Source of the DNA: Proteobacteria bacterium UBA6908
GTDB taxonomy: Bacteria > Pseudomonadota > Gammaproteobacteria > Acidiferrobacterales > UBA6901
NCBI GenBank assembly: GCA_002451085.1
Contig: DKBE01000088.1
Span: 1-19,864, forward strand
Direction: 5' to 3'
Length of the DNA stretch: 19,864 nt
The notes beneath the pieces were generated by a model, which saw only the letters and a program-made list of their open reading frames with translations, made no database searches and was not told the origin of the DNA. Below, piece after piece: positions 8,080-17,443 of the stretch. A program made the position numbers and the translations under genes. How positions within the stretch are numbered: the stretch's first letter is position 1; each line of letters begins with the position of its first letter.

Positions 8080-8409
8080 ATGAATCAGGATTCCTATGCC
8101 AAGATGCTGACCGCGGTGCAAGCGTTCCATGACAAGCACCAGTTCCGGGAAACGGGCGGTGAGGAGATGACCTATCGGGTGGCGCTCATGACCGAAGAAC
8201 TGGGCGAGATCGCTGAGTGTGTCACCAAAGGCAAAGGCAAGGAAGCGTTGGCGGAAGAATGCGCCGATCTGTTCATTCTGCTGATCGGCACGGCCATTGC
8301 TGCCGATTTTGATCTCAATCAGGCGTTTTGGGACAAAATGGAAAAAATTCAGAGTCGTCAGAGCCGGATGATTAATGGCCGTATCCGCGTCTCTGAATTC
8401 AAGGACTGA
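8080..8409 (+). CDS. MazG-like nucleotide pyrophosphohydrolase
   Basis: Small all-alpha NTP pyrophosphatase of 109 residues, thought to hydrolyse unwanted (d)NTPs in the cytosol. The metal-binding pattern is clear: EELGE (E39, E40, E43) then EECAD (E60, D63), matching EExxE...ExxD of the MazG/dCTPase superfamily. A strong ribosome binding site (GAGGAGG, 8068-8074) precedes ATG 8080-8082. It sits 27 bases after glyS and 17 before the GmhB-like gene, so it probably belongs to the same transcript. Exact substrate is unknown; it is not full-length MazG. Confidence 0.85.
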   Translation: MNQDSYAKMLTAVQAFHDKHQFRETGGEEMTYRVALMTEELGEIAECVTKGKGKEALAEECADLFILLIGTAIAADFDLNQAFWDKMEKIQSRQSRMINGRIRVSEFKD

Positions 8410-8426
8410 GACAGGATTCACAATTC

Positions 8427-8951
8427 ATGAAACTGATCATCCTCGGACGTGACGGTGTCATCAATCCGCAGCCCGCGACTCATGTCGACGGCCCCGAGCA
8501 CTGGGAGCCCTTGCCCGGTGTGCTCGAGGCCATCGCCCGCCTGCATCGCGAGGGTTGGCGTGTGGTGATTGTGACTCACCAGCCGGCCGTGGCCCACGGT
8601 GCACTGCGCATGGAGGCGCTCAATCGGATTCACGCCCGCATGCTGGATCTGATCCGGCACAAGGGTGGCGATATCGAAGCGATCTTCATCTGTCCGCACG
8701 GTTCCGAAAGCCGTTGCCGCTGCCGGCCGCCCTTGCCCGGGTTGTTCGAAGAAATTGCCGAGCGTCTGAAAATCAATCTCTCGGGTGTAGCCGTGGCCGT
8801 TGCCGGCGCCGAAGAGTTGGCTGCCGCGCAGAGTGCCGGTTCACAGCCCGTGCGGATCGGGCCCTCGGAGGTGGCAGACGGCGTCGCATTTGCCAGCTTG
8901 CCGCAGTTTTGCGATGCGCTGATTGCCGGCCGGGTTGTCTTGCCCGGATGA
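8427..8951 (+). CDS. GmhB-like HAD protein, probably catalytically inactive
   Basis: By size (174 residues), fold motifs and position before a plsC-type gene this is the usual gmhB, the heptose-1,7-bisphosphate 7-phosphatase of LPS core synthesis. The HAD catalytic residues are changed. The DxDGVIN motif reads GRDGVIN, with the nucleophilic Asp replaced by Gly7 (codon GGA). TNQSG reads THQPA (50-54). The CRKP lysine is Pro101. The DxxxD metal motif near 126-130 reads AxxxE. The structural zinc-type ligands CPH (C89, H91) and CRC (C97, C99) are kept. The frame is intact, with AGGA upstream and an ATGA overlap with the next gene. So it looks like a maintained pseudoenzyme rather than decaying DNA. 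Catalytic loss is inferred by eye alignment. Confidence 0.8.
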   Translation: MKLIILGRDGVINPQPATHVDGPEHWEPLPGVLEAIARLHREGWRVVIVTHQPAVAHGALRMEALNRIHARMLDLIRHKGGDIEAIFICPHGSESRCRCRPPLPGLFEEIAERLKINLSGVAVAVAGAEELAAAQSAGSQPVRIGPSEVADGVAFASLPQFCDALIAGRVVLPG

Positions 8952-9679
8952 ACCAGGCACTGCGTTCATTGCTGTTCAATGCCGTCATGTTCGGATCAGT
9001 GCTGGTTTATGCCCCGCTGTCGCTATTCACTTTCCCGTTCCCGCCCCTTGCGCGCTATCGGTTCATCAGCCGCTGGGCACAGTTCCATATCTGGCTACTG
9101 GGGGTGTTGTGCGGGTTGCGCCACCAGGTGGAAGGATACGAACATGTTCCACATGGCACGACAGTCATCGTGTTAGCGAAACATCAATCCAGCTGGGAAA
9201 CTCTGGCCTTGCAGCACATTTTCCCGCCACAAGTCTGGGTTTTGAAACGCGAACTGCTCTGGATCCCGCTGTTTGGCTGGGCGCTTGCGCTGCTCGAGCC
9301 AATTGCCATCGATCGTGGCGCTGGGCGTCGCGCCGTAGGGCAGATCATTGAACAGGGTCGCCAGCGGCTGGAAAGCGGACGTTGGGTGGTGGTGTTTCCG
9401 GAAGGTACGCGCGTCGCCCCCGGTGAGCAAAAACGTTTTGGCATCGGTGGTGCTGCCCTTGCCGCCGCCACCGGTCATCCGGCGGTACCGGTCGCTCACG
9501 ATGCCGGCCACTACTGGCCACGCCGGGGTTTCCTCAAGAAACCGGGGACCATCCGGGTGAAGATTGGCCCGCCAATCGACAGCCGTGGAAAATCCGCAGA
9601 AGAGATCAACCGGCTGGCCGAGGCATGGATCCGTGAGGCCATGGATACTCTGGAATCAACCCGCACCCCAATGCTGTGA
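8948..9679 (+). CDS. 1-acyl-sn-glycerol-3-phosphate acyltransferase family protein (PlsC/LPLAT type)
   Basis: Inner-membrane acyltransferase of 243 residues that transfers an acyl chain to a lysophospholipid or related acceptor. One or two hydrophobic segments (about 8-35 and 45-58) precede the catalytic block. KHQSSWET gives H79 with E84, the HQSxWE variant of the HX4D/E motif common in this proteobacterial subgroup. FPEGTR at 150-155 binds the glycerophosphate. PVAHDAGHYWPRRGF follows as usual. ATG 8948-8950 overlaps the stop of the GmhB-like gene (ATGA), so the two are translationally coupled. Its stop is one base from the stop of the convergent gene. Substrate preference cannot be read from sequence. 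Confidence 0.92.
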   Translation: MNQALRSLLFNAVMFGSVLVYAPLSLFTFPFPPLARYRFISRWAQFHIWLLGVLCGLRHQVEGYEHVPHGTTVIVLAKHQSSWETLALQHIFPPQVWVLKRELLWIPLFGWALALLEPIAIDRGAGRRAVGQIIEQGRQRLESGRWVVVFPEGTRVAPGEQKRFGIGGAALAAATGHPAVPVAHDAGHYWPRRGFLKKPGTIRVKIGPPIDSRGKSAEEINRLAEAWIREAMDTLESTRTPML

Positions 9680-9680
9680 G

Positions 9681-9965
9681 TCAGTCGCGATCGGGCGCGA
9701 CGGTTATCTTGCGTACCTGGCCACCCGAGATCGTGATGGTGTAGAGGCCATCGCTGCCGCGGATTGACCACACTTCAGTGTTTTTCTTTGATTTACCGGA
9801 TTGGCGCGGTGACGCCGCCGGTCCCAGCTCGTGCCGTGCTTCCGCCGCCGTCATCCCCACACGCACCAAACCCCCGGTTGGGGTTCGGAACGCAGTGGTA
9901 TCCCAGGAGGCAGCCAGCGTGAGTGGTGCGGAAAGTATCAGTACACGGCTCATCCATGTCTTCAT
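9681..9965 (-). CDS. Small secreted protein, BamE/DUF2845-like
   Basis: I do not recognise a named gene. The 94-residue product begins MKTWMSRVLILSAPLTLAAS, a signal peptide with likely cleavage near residue 20; there is no lipobox cysteine. The mature part has GGLVRVGMTAAEARHELGPA, then a Lys-rich turn and VWSIRG...YTITISGGQVRKITV. This alpha-beta-beta pattern (GMT, G-P, W-x-Y/I, F/V-x-x-G-x-V) recalls the SmpA/BamE and DUF2845 folds. ATG 9963-9965 is chosen because AGGGA lies 8 bases upstream; a GTG at 9969-9971 adds two residues. It is the last gene after rsmA, where E. coli has apaG/apaH. Periplasmic location is inferred. Confidence 0.68.
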   Translation of the reverse strand: MKTWMSRVLILSAPLTLAASWDTTAFRTPTGGLVRVGMTAAEARHELGPAASPRQSGKSKKNTEVWSIRGSDGLYTITISGGQVRKITVAPDRD

Positions 9966-10032
9966 CGGCACATTCCCTGTGTAGTGCGGAATACCAGCGT
10001 GGCACGGCCTGCGCTACTGCGCAAGAATGAAG

Positions 10033-10818
10033 TCAGAATGCCGCGGAGCCCAGTGCGTTGGCCAGCGCCGCAAATTCGGCCAGCGTCAGGGTTTCGGCAC
10101 GTCGCTCCGGTTCGACACCCAGTGTGGCGATAGCCTCGGCGGCCAGCAGCCCCTTGAGGTTGTTGCGCAGTGTCTTGCGGCGGTGTGCAAACGCAGCCTG
10201 GACAAGCCGGGCGAAGTTTTCCCGGTTGTTGATCAATACCGGGGGTACCGCGTGGGGAACAAGCCGGACGATGCTTGAGTCGACTTGCGGTGGCGGCGTG
10301 AACGCGCCGGGTCGGACATCAAACAGTTTCTCGACCAGCACCCGTGATTGCAGCATGACTGACAGGCGGCCGTAGTCCTTGCCGCCGGGCGCAGCGGCCA
10401 TGCGCTCGACCACTTCCTTCTGCAGCATGAACAGCATGTCGCTGATCACTTCCTGTTGGTCGAGCAGGTGAAACAGCAACGGAGTCGAGATGTTGTAGGG
10501 CAGGTTGCCGATGACGCGCAGCTTCCCGGTTGCCGGCGCGAGACTGTGAAAATCAAACTTCAATGCGTCGGCCTGATGAATGCTGAGGCGTTCGGGCGGG
10601 AAATCGGCGCGCAGGCGGGTTACCAGATCGCGGTCGAACTCGACCACATGCAGATGCGGCAGGCGCTCCAGCAGCGGGCGCGTCAGCGCCCCAAGCCCGG
10701 GACCGATTTCGACGACTGTTTCCCCGGGTTTCGGATCGAAAGCATCGAGTATGCGTTGCACAATCCCGCGATCATGCAGGAAGTGCTGTCCGAACCGTTT
10801 TCGTGGCCGGTGTTGCAT
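10033..10818 (-). CDS. rsmA: 16S rRNA (adenine1518/1519-N6)-dimethyltransferase
   Basis: Also known as KsgA: dimethylates two adjacent adenines in the 3' hairpin of 16S rRNA late in small-subunit assembly, using SAM. The 261-residue chain starts MQHRPRKRFGQHFL, the classical N-terminus. VEIGPGLGALT is SAM motif I, VEFDRD binds the ribose, and NLPYNIST is the catalytic NLPY motif. FTPPPQVDSSIVRL and FAHRRKTLRNNLKG follow. ATG 10816-10818 shares one base with the pdxA stop (TGATG); a GTG three codons upstream is possible. The order lptD-surA-pdxA-rsmA is the conserved gammaproteobacterial one. Confidence 0.97.
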   Translation of the reverse strand: MQHRPRKRFGQHFLHDRGIVQRILDAFDPKPGETVVEIGPGLGALTRPLLERLPHLHVVEFDRDLVTRLRADFPPERLSIHQADALKFDFHSLAPATGKLRVIGNLPYNISTPLLFHLLDQQEVISDMLFMLQKEVVERMAAAPGGKDYGRLSVMLQSRVLVEKLFDVRPGAFTPPPQVDSSIVRLVPHAVPPVLINNRENFARLVQAAFAHRRKTLRNNLKGLLAAEAIATLGVEPERRAETLTLAEFAALANALGSAAF

Positions 10819-11816
10819 CAGTGGCACAAGGCGCGCGCGAAGGCAATCGCTGCCGCGAGACTGGAGCAGTCGGCACGACCACAGCCTGCCAGCTCCAGGG
10901 CGGTGCCGTGGTCGACCGAAGTGCGAACGAATGGCAGGCCGAGGGTGATGTTGATGGTGTGGGCGAAATCGTGGTGCTTCAGTACCGGCAGGCCCTGGTC
11001 ATGATACATCGTGAGCACGGCATCGACACTGGTCAGGGTCGTCGGTAAAAACGCCGTATCGGCCGGCACCGGACCGCGCAGTGACATGCCCCGGGCACGG
11101 CATGCCGTGACGACCGGTTCGATCACATCGATTTCCTCATGCCCCAGATGGCCGCCCTCGCCGGCATGCGGGTTGAGGCCGCACACCAGGATCTGTGGAT
11201 TGGCGAGCCCGAATTTGGTGCGCAGATCGGCATGCAGAATCTCCAGTACCCGGGTCAGGTGTGTGCGGGTGATGGCGCGTGGTACCTCGGCCAGCGGCAG
11301 ATGGGTGGTGGCCAGTGCCACGCGCAGGTCGGGTGCGGCCAGCATCATCACCACTTGTGACGTGCCGGATTCGGCGGCCAGAAATTCGGTATGGCCGGTG
11401 AAGGCAATACCGGCATCATTGATCACACCCTTGTGCACCGGGCCGGTGACCATGGCCTGGAATTCGCTCGCCAGGCAGCCACGCGTGGCGCGCCGCAGGC
11501 ACTCGATGACATAACCGCTATTGCGCGGGTCGAGCTGTCCGGGGATGACCGGTGCTGTGGCGGGTACCGGCAGGATATAGCGCATGGGCTCGGCGGCTGA
11601 TCGGCCCGGCCAAAGCGGAGCGGCCATCGTGATACCGAGTTGTGCTGCGCGCGTAGCCAATACCTGTGGGTCGGCGATCACAACCTGGTCGTGGTCCGAC
11701 GGTGGTGGCAGGGCAATGCAGAGATCGGGACCGATCCCGGCCGGTTCGCCAGCGGTCAGCGCCAGTACCGGGCGGGGCCGGGGTTTACGGTCCCGGGTCG
11801 GGGCGGAATTCGACAT
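10818..11816 (-). CDS. pdxA: 4-hydroxythreonine-4-phosphate dehydrogenase
   Basis: NAD-dependent oxidation of 4-phosphohydroxy-L-threonine in the DXP-dependent route to pyridoxal phosphate. It has 332 residues, the normal length. TAGEPAGIGPDL opens the domain. The metal ligands are visible as FTGHTEF (H142), NPHAGEGGHLG (H217) and YHDQGLP (H272). VTGPVHKGVIN is conserved. The start ATG 11814-11816 (MSNSAPTRDR) lies inside the end of surA, a 32-base overlap, with GAGG seven bases upstream. A longer reading would add 38 residues of low-complexity sequence and overlap surA further, so it is rejected. The overlap suggests coupled translation. Confidence 0.96.
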   Translation of the reverse strand: MSNSAPTRDRKPRPRPVLALTAGEPAGIGPDLCIALPPPSDHDQVVIADPQVLATRAAQLGITMAAPLWPGRSAAEPMRYILPVPATAPVIPGQLDPRNSGYVIECLRRATRGCLASEFQAMVTGPVHKGVINDAGIAFTGHTEFLAAESGTSQVVMMLAAPDLRVALATTHLPLAEVPRAITRTHLTRVLEILHADLRTKFGLANPQILVCGLNPHAGEGGHLGHEEIDVIEPVVTACRARGMSLRGPVPADTAFLPTTLTSVDAVLTMYHDQGLPVLKHHDFAHTINITLGLPFVRTSVDHGTALELAGCGRADCSSLAAAIAFARALCH

Positions 11817-13119
11817 ACGCCTCGTCACGCAGCTGACGCAGCCATTGTTCGTAGCGCTCTTCGGTCTTGCGTGCCTGAAGCTGGCTGCGGGCCTGGGCTT
11901 GTTCCCGCTCCCGCGTGACATCACGTTCACGCCGTTCCAGTACCTGAATCAGGTGAAACCCGAACGGACTCATGACCGGTTCGCTGAGTTCGCCGGGCTT
12001 GAGTGCATCCATGGCCTTTTCGAAGTCCGGGACGGTTTGGCCCGGGCTCATCCAGCCGAGGTCACCGCCATTCGCCGCCGAACCAAGGTCTTCGGAATTG
12101 GCACGGGCGGTTTTTGCAAAATCCTCACCGGCAACCAGCCGCTCGCGCAGTTGAACGGCGCGGCGTTGGGCTTCACGGACCGTCAGCAGTTCACTGGGCT
12201 TGATCAGGATATGGCGAACATGGGTCTGGGTGACGTTGACTGCGCTACCGCTACCGCGACGGCCGTTCAGGCGAAGCAAATGAAACCCGCTCGGACTGCG
12301 CAACACCTCGCTGAGTTCGCCGGGCTGGAGCGTACGCACGGCGTTGAGGAACAGGTCGGGTAACTGGCCGGCTGGCCGCCAGCCGAGGCCACCGCCTTCC
12401 AGGGCATTCTGGCCTTGGGAATTGGCCACGGCCATCTGGGCAAAGTCGGCGCCCTGGCGCAGTTCGGCATGCAGTGATTCGGCTTTCTGGCGGGCCTCGG
12501 CGATGGCCTCCGGCGAGGCCTTCTCGGGAACAGCAATCAGAATGTGGGACAGGTCGTATTCTTCCAGCCCCCCCGGCGTCGATCGGTTGGCAAGATACTG
12601 TTCGACCTCGGCATCCGAGACCGTCACGCGATTGCGCACTTCACGATCCATCAGCTGCTGGAGCAGAATCTGTGCACGTACCTCGGCCTTGAAGGCGCGA
12701 TAGCCACCCGGTTCCTTCTCCATGTCCTGTTTCAGTTGTTCCACAGACTTGTGGTTCTGCTCGGCAATCGTCTGGATCGCACGATCCAGCTGCGAATCCG
12801 AAACTCGCAATCCGCGCTCGGTGGCGACCTGTAATTGGAGGCGTTCGATGGCCATGCGTTCCATCACCTGCCGGCGCAGCACCGGCTCGGGCGGTGCGGT
12901 CATCTTCTGTGTTGCCAGGCGCTGGTGCACGGCGGCCACGCGTTCGTCCACTTCCCGGGCCGTGACGACCTCGTCATTGACGATAATAAGAATCCGGTCA
13001 ATGGCAGCGCTCGGCGAGACGGGAGTTGCGGCGGCGGCTGGTCCGGCGCACGCCAGCCAGAACAGCAACAGCAGCCCGGGTCGGGCGGCCGTAGGGGATT
13101 TGAGGGCAATTCTCATCAT
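11785..13119 (-). CDS. surA: Periplasmic chaperone / peptidyl-prolyl isomerase SurA
   Basis: Escorts unfolded outer-membrane proteins, including LptD, through the periplasm to the BAM complex. It has 444 residues. A signal peptide ends near AGPAAAA (about residue 31). The N-terminal chaperone domain covers about 38-175 (IDRILIIVNDEVVTAREVDERV). Two parvulin domains follow, at about 180-285 (YDLSHILIAVPE ... GGGLGW) and 292-395 (THVRHILIKP ... GGDLGWMSPGQ). A C-terminal helix completes the chaperone module. The start has tandem ATGs at 13114-13119 and no clear ribosome binding site. It follows lptD after 81 bases. Confidence 0.96.
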   Translation of the reverse strand: MMRIALKSPTAARPGLLLLFWLACAGPAAAATPVSPSAAIDRILIIVNDEVVTAREVDERVAAVHQRLATQKMTAPPEPVLRRQVMERMAIERLQLQVATERGLRVSDSQLDRAIQTIAEQNHKSVEQLKQDMEKEPGGYRAFKAEVRAQILLQQLMDREVRNRVTVSDAEVEQYLANRSTPGGLEEYDLSHILIAVPEKASPEAIAEARQKAESLHAELRQGADFAQMAVANSQGQNALEGGGLGWRPAGQLPDLFLNAVRTLQPGELSEVLRSPSGFHLLRLNGRRGSGSAVNVTQTHVRHILIKPSELLTVREAQRRAVQLRERLVAGEDFAKTARANSEDLGSAANGGDLGWMSPGQTVPDFEKAMDALKPGELSEPVMSPFGFHLIQVLERRERDVTREREQAQARSQLQARKTEERYEQWLRQLRDEAYVEFRPDPGP

Positions 13120-13172
13120 GGCTTGAAGTATCGACTGTCATTCCGCCCGCAGGTTCCGGGCGCGAGTTAGGC

Positions 13173-13178
13173 ATTATA
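13173..13178 (-). promoter_or_regulatory. Candidate -10 box ahead of surA
   Basis: A perfect TATAAT on the minus strand lies in the lptD-surA gap, about 55 bases before the surA start. No -35 hexamer resembling TTGACA is seen 16-18 bases upstream. It may give a secondary promoter for surA-pdxA-rsmA, or be chance. Confidence 0.3.
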
Positions 13179-13200
13179 CCGGAGGGGGCCGGGAGTATCC

Positions 13201-15429
13201 CTACTCGTACAGGAACCGGCTTTGCTTGAAGGGGTTTTCCTCGGTTTGCCCGAGCTTGGCCAGGCCGGTGAGCTCCAGCTCAAACAGCACGCCCTTGTCC
13301 TCGGTGCCATCCGGGAGTACCCGTTGCCGCACCACGGCGCGGAACGCCCAGCAACAGCTTGTATATTCAATGCCGGCATAACCTTGCACGAGACGCGATT
13401 CAGGCACGGAATAGTTCCAGCGCAATGCCCCCACCCAGTGAGCGGCGAGTGGCCACTGGGTTGAGATATCGATCAGCTCTTCAACGCTGTTGACGTACCG
13501 GTAGCCGGCATTAATGACATGTTTATTGTCCGGTCGGTAATACAGATACAGGCTGCCCTTTTGAGTATCCCGTTCACGGGTATTCCATTGCAGCGCGCCG
13601 CGTACATGCCAGGGGGCGCCGAGCCGCGCGTAGGTTTCGGCAATCAGGTCTGATCGTGTTTGGGTTACGGTCCCGGCCGGCAAGTTAACCCGCTGATCCT
13701 CGAAATACTGCACCTGTCCAAAGCTGATGCGTGCCTGTTCAATGCCGTTCTCGGACGACAAGTAGCGGGTGGTGATGGCGGCGGTCATCTGGTTGGCGTC
13801 ACCGATACGATCGGCGCCGACGAAACGATTCTCGCGAAAGAAATTGAAGAAGCTGAAATCCGGTATGGCGGCATCGAAGACCGGAAGGTTGTCCTGGTTC
13901 TTGTAGGGAATCCGCAGGTAATAAAGCCGCGGTTCCAGCGTCTGGGTTAAGGCCGTGTCCCCCCAGCGGTCGTCGCGCTCAAAGGCCAGACCGGTGTCGA
14001 TGCTGTAGACCGGCAAACCCCGTTCCGGGCTATTGTCACCGCTCGTATTGTCGAGACTCCAGCTGGTGTAGCGGTAACCAACCTTGGGGGTGAAATATAC
14101 ATACGAGGTACGCAGCGGCAGGCTGATGTTCGGAAACAGGTCGACTCGCTGGCCGTTGACACTGTCCTGGCGATAAAAATTGACCCACTCGGCATCCAGC
14201 GATGGGTGCAGCTGGTTGGGACCGGCCGGATAGTTGGCGGTCAACAACAATTGCGGCAGTCGCTGATACGGCTGCTCGGTCAACGGAATGGTGGTATCCA
14301 GGGTCTGGTAAGTGGACGTGCGCGCCGAAAAACGCCAGATGCTGCCGCCGTAATCAAACCGCAGGGTGCGTGGCAGGTGTGTCTTGCCCGCATCGGCGGG
14401 ATTGTCGCTGAGGTCGATCAGGTAACTGTTATCCGAGACCCACTGCAAATCGGTTGAAAACGTCCACAGGGGTGACAGCGCCTGATTATGCTGGAAGAAG
14501 GTGGCTCCGCGATCTCGATTGGCATCGTTGTCATTCGGCAGGTATTCAAGCTGTAGCTTGCCGTTGTAGGCCGCTCCCAGGTAGCGGAACTCATTCTGAA
14601 GCTGTACTCCGCGCTTGCTCAGGTAGCGAGTCGTCAGGGTGTCGTCGTACTGCGGCGCCAGGTTGAAGTAGTACGGGACGGAGACGAACGCCCCGCTGTG
14701 CGAGCTGTGTCCGATGCGCGGGTTAAGAAAGCCGGTTTTGCGCTCCTCGGTCAATGGGAAACTCAGGTAGGGCGAATAGAAAATCGGCACATGCATGAAC
14801 GAGATCGTGACGTTACGGGCGGAGCCGGTCTCGGAAACTTTGTCGAGGGTCAGGCGACTGGCACGCAAAGTCCAGTCATCCTGTTGCGGTGGGCAGGTGG
14901 TATAGCGCACATCCTCGAACTGCAAGGCATCACGGCCCTCAAAATGCAGCAGTCGGGCCGTGCCACGCCCGATGCCTTCGGCAAACGAAAAGCGCGCCTC
15001 CTCGGCATCGCCGCTTTCGGTGTCGAGCTGGTAATGGAGACGGGGTGTGATAATGGTTTCGCCTCCCTCCTTGCTGAGATGAATGTTGCCAATGGCATTC
15101 AGCGAGTTCCGGGTTTGATCATGCGTTACTTCATCGGCGAACAGGTGCAGGTCGCCAAACCGGAGCTCGACAGCACCCCGGAAGGTTGCCGATTGGTTCA
15201 ATAAAAACTCGCCACGGTCTGCATAGACGTGAACCCGGCCATCGTCGGTCTCTTCGGACGTCAGCAACGATTCCGGAACCGGATCAGCCAGCACGGCCCG
15301 ACAGGCGAGTGGGCGATCCTTGAGTGTGGCCGTGGTCTTGGCGGATTTGGCCGCGTGAGCGGGATGGATTCCGATGGCGGCCAGGATCGCGGCGCAGAGC
15401 AGACGGCGCGGCAGGAGGTTCCTGGACAT
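13201..15429 (-). CDS. lptD: LPS-assembly outer-membrane protein LptD
   Basis: Large beta-barrel that, with LptE, inserts lipopolysaccharide into the outer leaflet of the outer membrane. It has 742 residues, slightly under the E. coli 784. A signal peptide ends at HPAHA (about residue 26). The OstA/LptA-like periplasmic jellyroll covers about 65-185 (VHVYADRGEFLLNQSATFRG). The barrel follows (YSPYLSFPLTEERKTGFLNP, PYYFNLAPQYD). All four cysteines expected for the paired long-range disulfides are present: C43, C179, and adjacent C692-C693 in YTSCCWAF. It ends in an aromatic-rich strand (SRFLYE). It is divergent from amgK-murU and heads surA-pdxA-rsmA. Confidence 0.97.
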   Translation of the reverse strand: MSRNLLPRRLLCAAILAAIGIHPAHAAKSAKTTATLKDRPLACRAVLADPVPESLLTSEETDDGRVHVYADRGEFLLNQSATFRGAVELRFGDLHLFADEVTHDQTRNSLNAIGNIHLSKEGGETIITPRLHYQLDTESGDAEEARFSFAEGIGRGTARLLHFEGRDALQFEDVRYTTCPPQQDDWTLRASRLTLDKVSETGSARNVTISFMHVPIFYSPYLSFPLTEERKTGFLNPRIGHSSHSGAFVSVPYYFNLAPQYDDTLTTRYLSKRGVQLQNEFRYLGAAYNGKLQLEYLPNDNDANRDRGATFFQHNQALSPLWTFSTDLQWVSDNSYLIDLSDNPADAGKTHLPRTLRFDYGGSIWRFSARTSTYQTLDTTIPLTEQPYQRLPQLLLTANYPAGPNQLHPSLDAEWVNFYRQDSVNGQRVDLFPNISLPLRTSYVYFTPKVGYRYTSWSLDNTSGDNSPERGLPVYSIDTGLAFERDDRWGDTALTQTLEPRLYYLRIPYKNQDNLPVFDAAIPDFSFFNFFRENRFVGADRIGDANQMTAAITTRYLSSENGIEQARISFGQVQYFEDQRVNLPAGTVTQTRSDLIAETYARLGAPWHVRGALQWNTRERDTQKGSLYLYYRPDNKHVINAGYRYVNSVEELIDISTQWPLAAHWVGALRWNYSVPESRLVQGYAGIEYTSCCWAFRAVVRQRVLPDGTEDKGVLFELELTGLAKLGQTEENPFKQSRFLYE

Positions 15430-15526
15430 TGCTCACAGAGGCTGGTGGTGTGCGCGTAAAATCGCATAGAATCATCGACTCATCAAGTTGCGGGGCCATC
15501 CACCGCTCTCCGGAAGGCCAGATTCC

Positions 15527-17184
<1,658 letters not shown>

Positions 17185-17219
17185 CGTTGCTGGGCTGGGG
17201 ATGCGGGAATACGCAGGCA

Positions 17220-17266
17220 ATAAAAAAACCGGCAGCGCGATGTTTTTACCTTCATACGCTGCCGGT
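17220..17266 (-). terminator. Strong intrinsic terminator of the micropeptide transcript
   Basis: On the minus strand a perfect 10-bp stem (ACCGGCAGCG with CGCTGCCGGT, 17257-17266 and 17228-17237) encloses a 19-base loop and runs directly into TTTTTTT (17222-17228). No T-run follows on the plus strand, so it serves leftward transcription only, not murU. Confidence 0.85.
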
Positions 17267-17272
17267 CCGACG

Positions 17273-17359
17273 GGAGGATCGCCCTTGCGGGCACTCCTCC
17301 GGTTCTTGCTGGGGTACTAGTGGTCGCCGACACTAAGCCGGGCGACCACCCGAACCAGC
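17273..17359 (-). ncRNA. Two structured hairpins in the 3' region of the micropeptide transcript
   Basis: Read on the minus strand, the first hairpin has outer arms GCTGG/CCAGC (17355-17359 with 17308-17312) and an inner perfect 8-bp arm TGGTCGCC/GGCGACCA (17341-17348 with 17321-17328). The second (17273-17300) pairs GGAGGA with TCCTCC and GCCC with GGGC, with a 2x2 internal loop and a GCAA tetraloop. The GNRA loop exists only on the minus strand. With the terminator they fill the space after the micropeptide stop. They could be a 3' UTR or a processed small RNA. Confidence 0.55.
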
Positions 17360-17362
17360 TAC

Positions 17363-17419
17363 TTACTTCTTCTTCTTAGCGGCCTTCTTAGCTTTCTTTG
17401 CTTTTTTCTTCGTTGCCAT
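17363..17419 (-). CDS. 18-residue Lys/Ala-rich micropeptide
   Basis: No named gene is recognised. ATG 17417-17419 opens an 18-codon frame encoding MATKKKAKKAKKAAKKKK, ending at TAA 17363-17365. AAGGAG lies 6-7 bases upstream, one of the best ribosome binding sites in the window, and the frame is followed by stacked hairpins and a strong terminator. Twelve of 18 residues are lysine and four alanine, recalling histone-H1-like tails. It could bind nucleic acid, or act as a leader peptide whose poly-lysine run slows ribosomes. It lies 24 bases after the candidate 71-residue gene. Translation is probable from the signals; function is unknown. Confidence 0.6.
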   Translation of the reverse strand: MATKKKAKKAKKAAKKKK

Positions 17420-17443
17420 GGTTCACTCCTTCAGGTTTGTGGT

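Noticed and set aside
7588..8421. Minus-strand open frame of 277 codons
   Set aside because: Lies antisense to glyS and the MazG-like gene, both well supported.
17220..17362. Known structured RNA (RNase P, tmRNA, 6S, SRP)
   Set aside because: The conserved core sequences I know for these families are absent, and the length does not fit.
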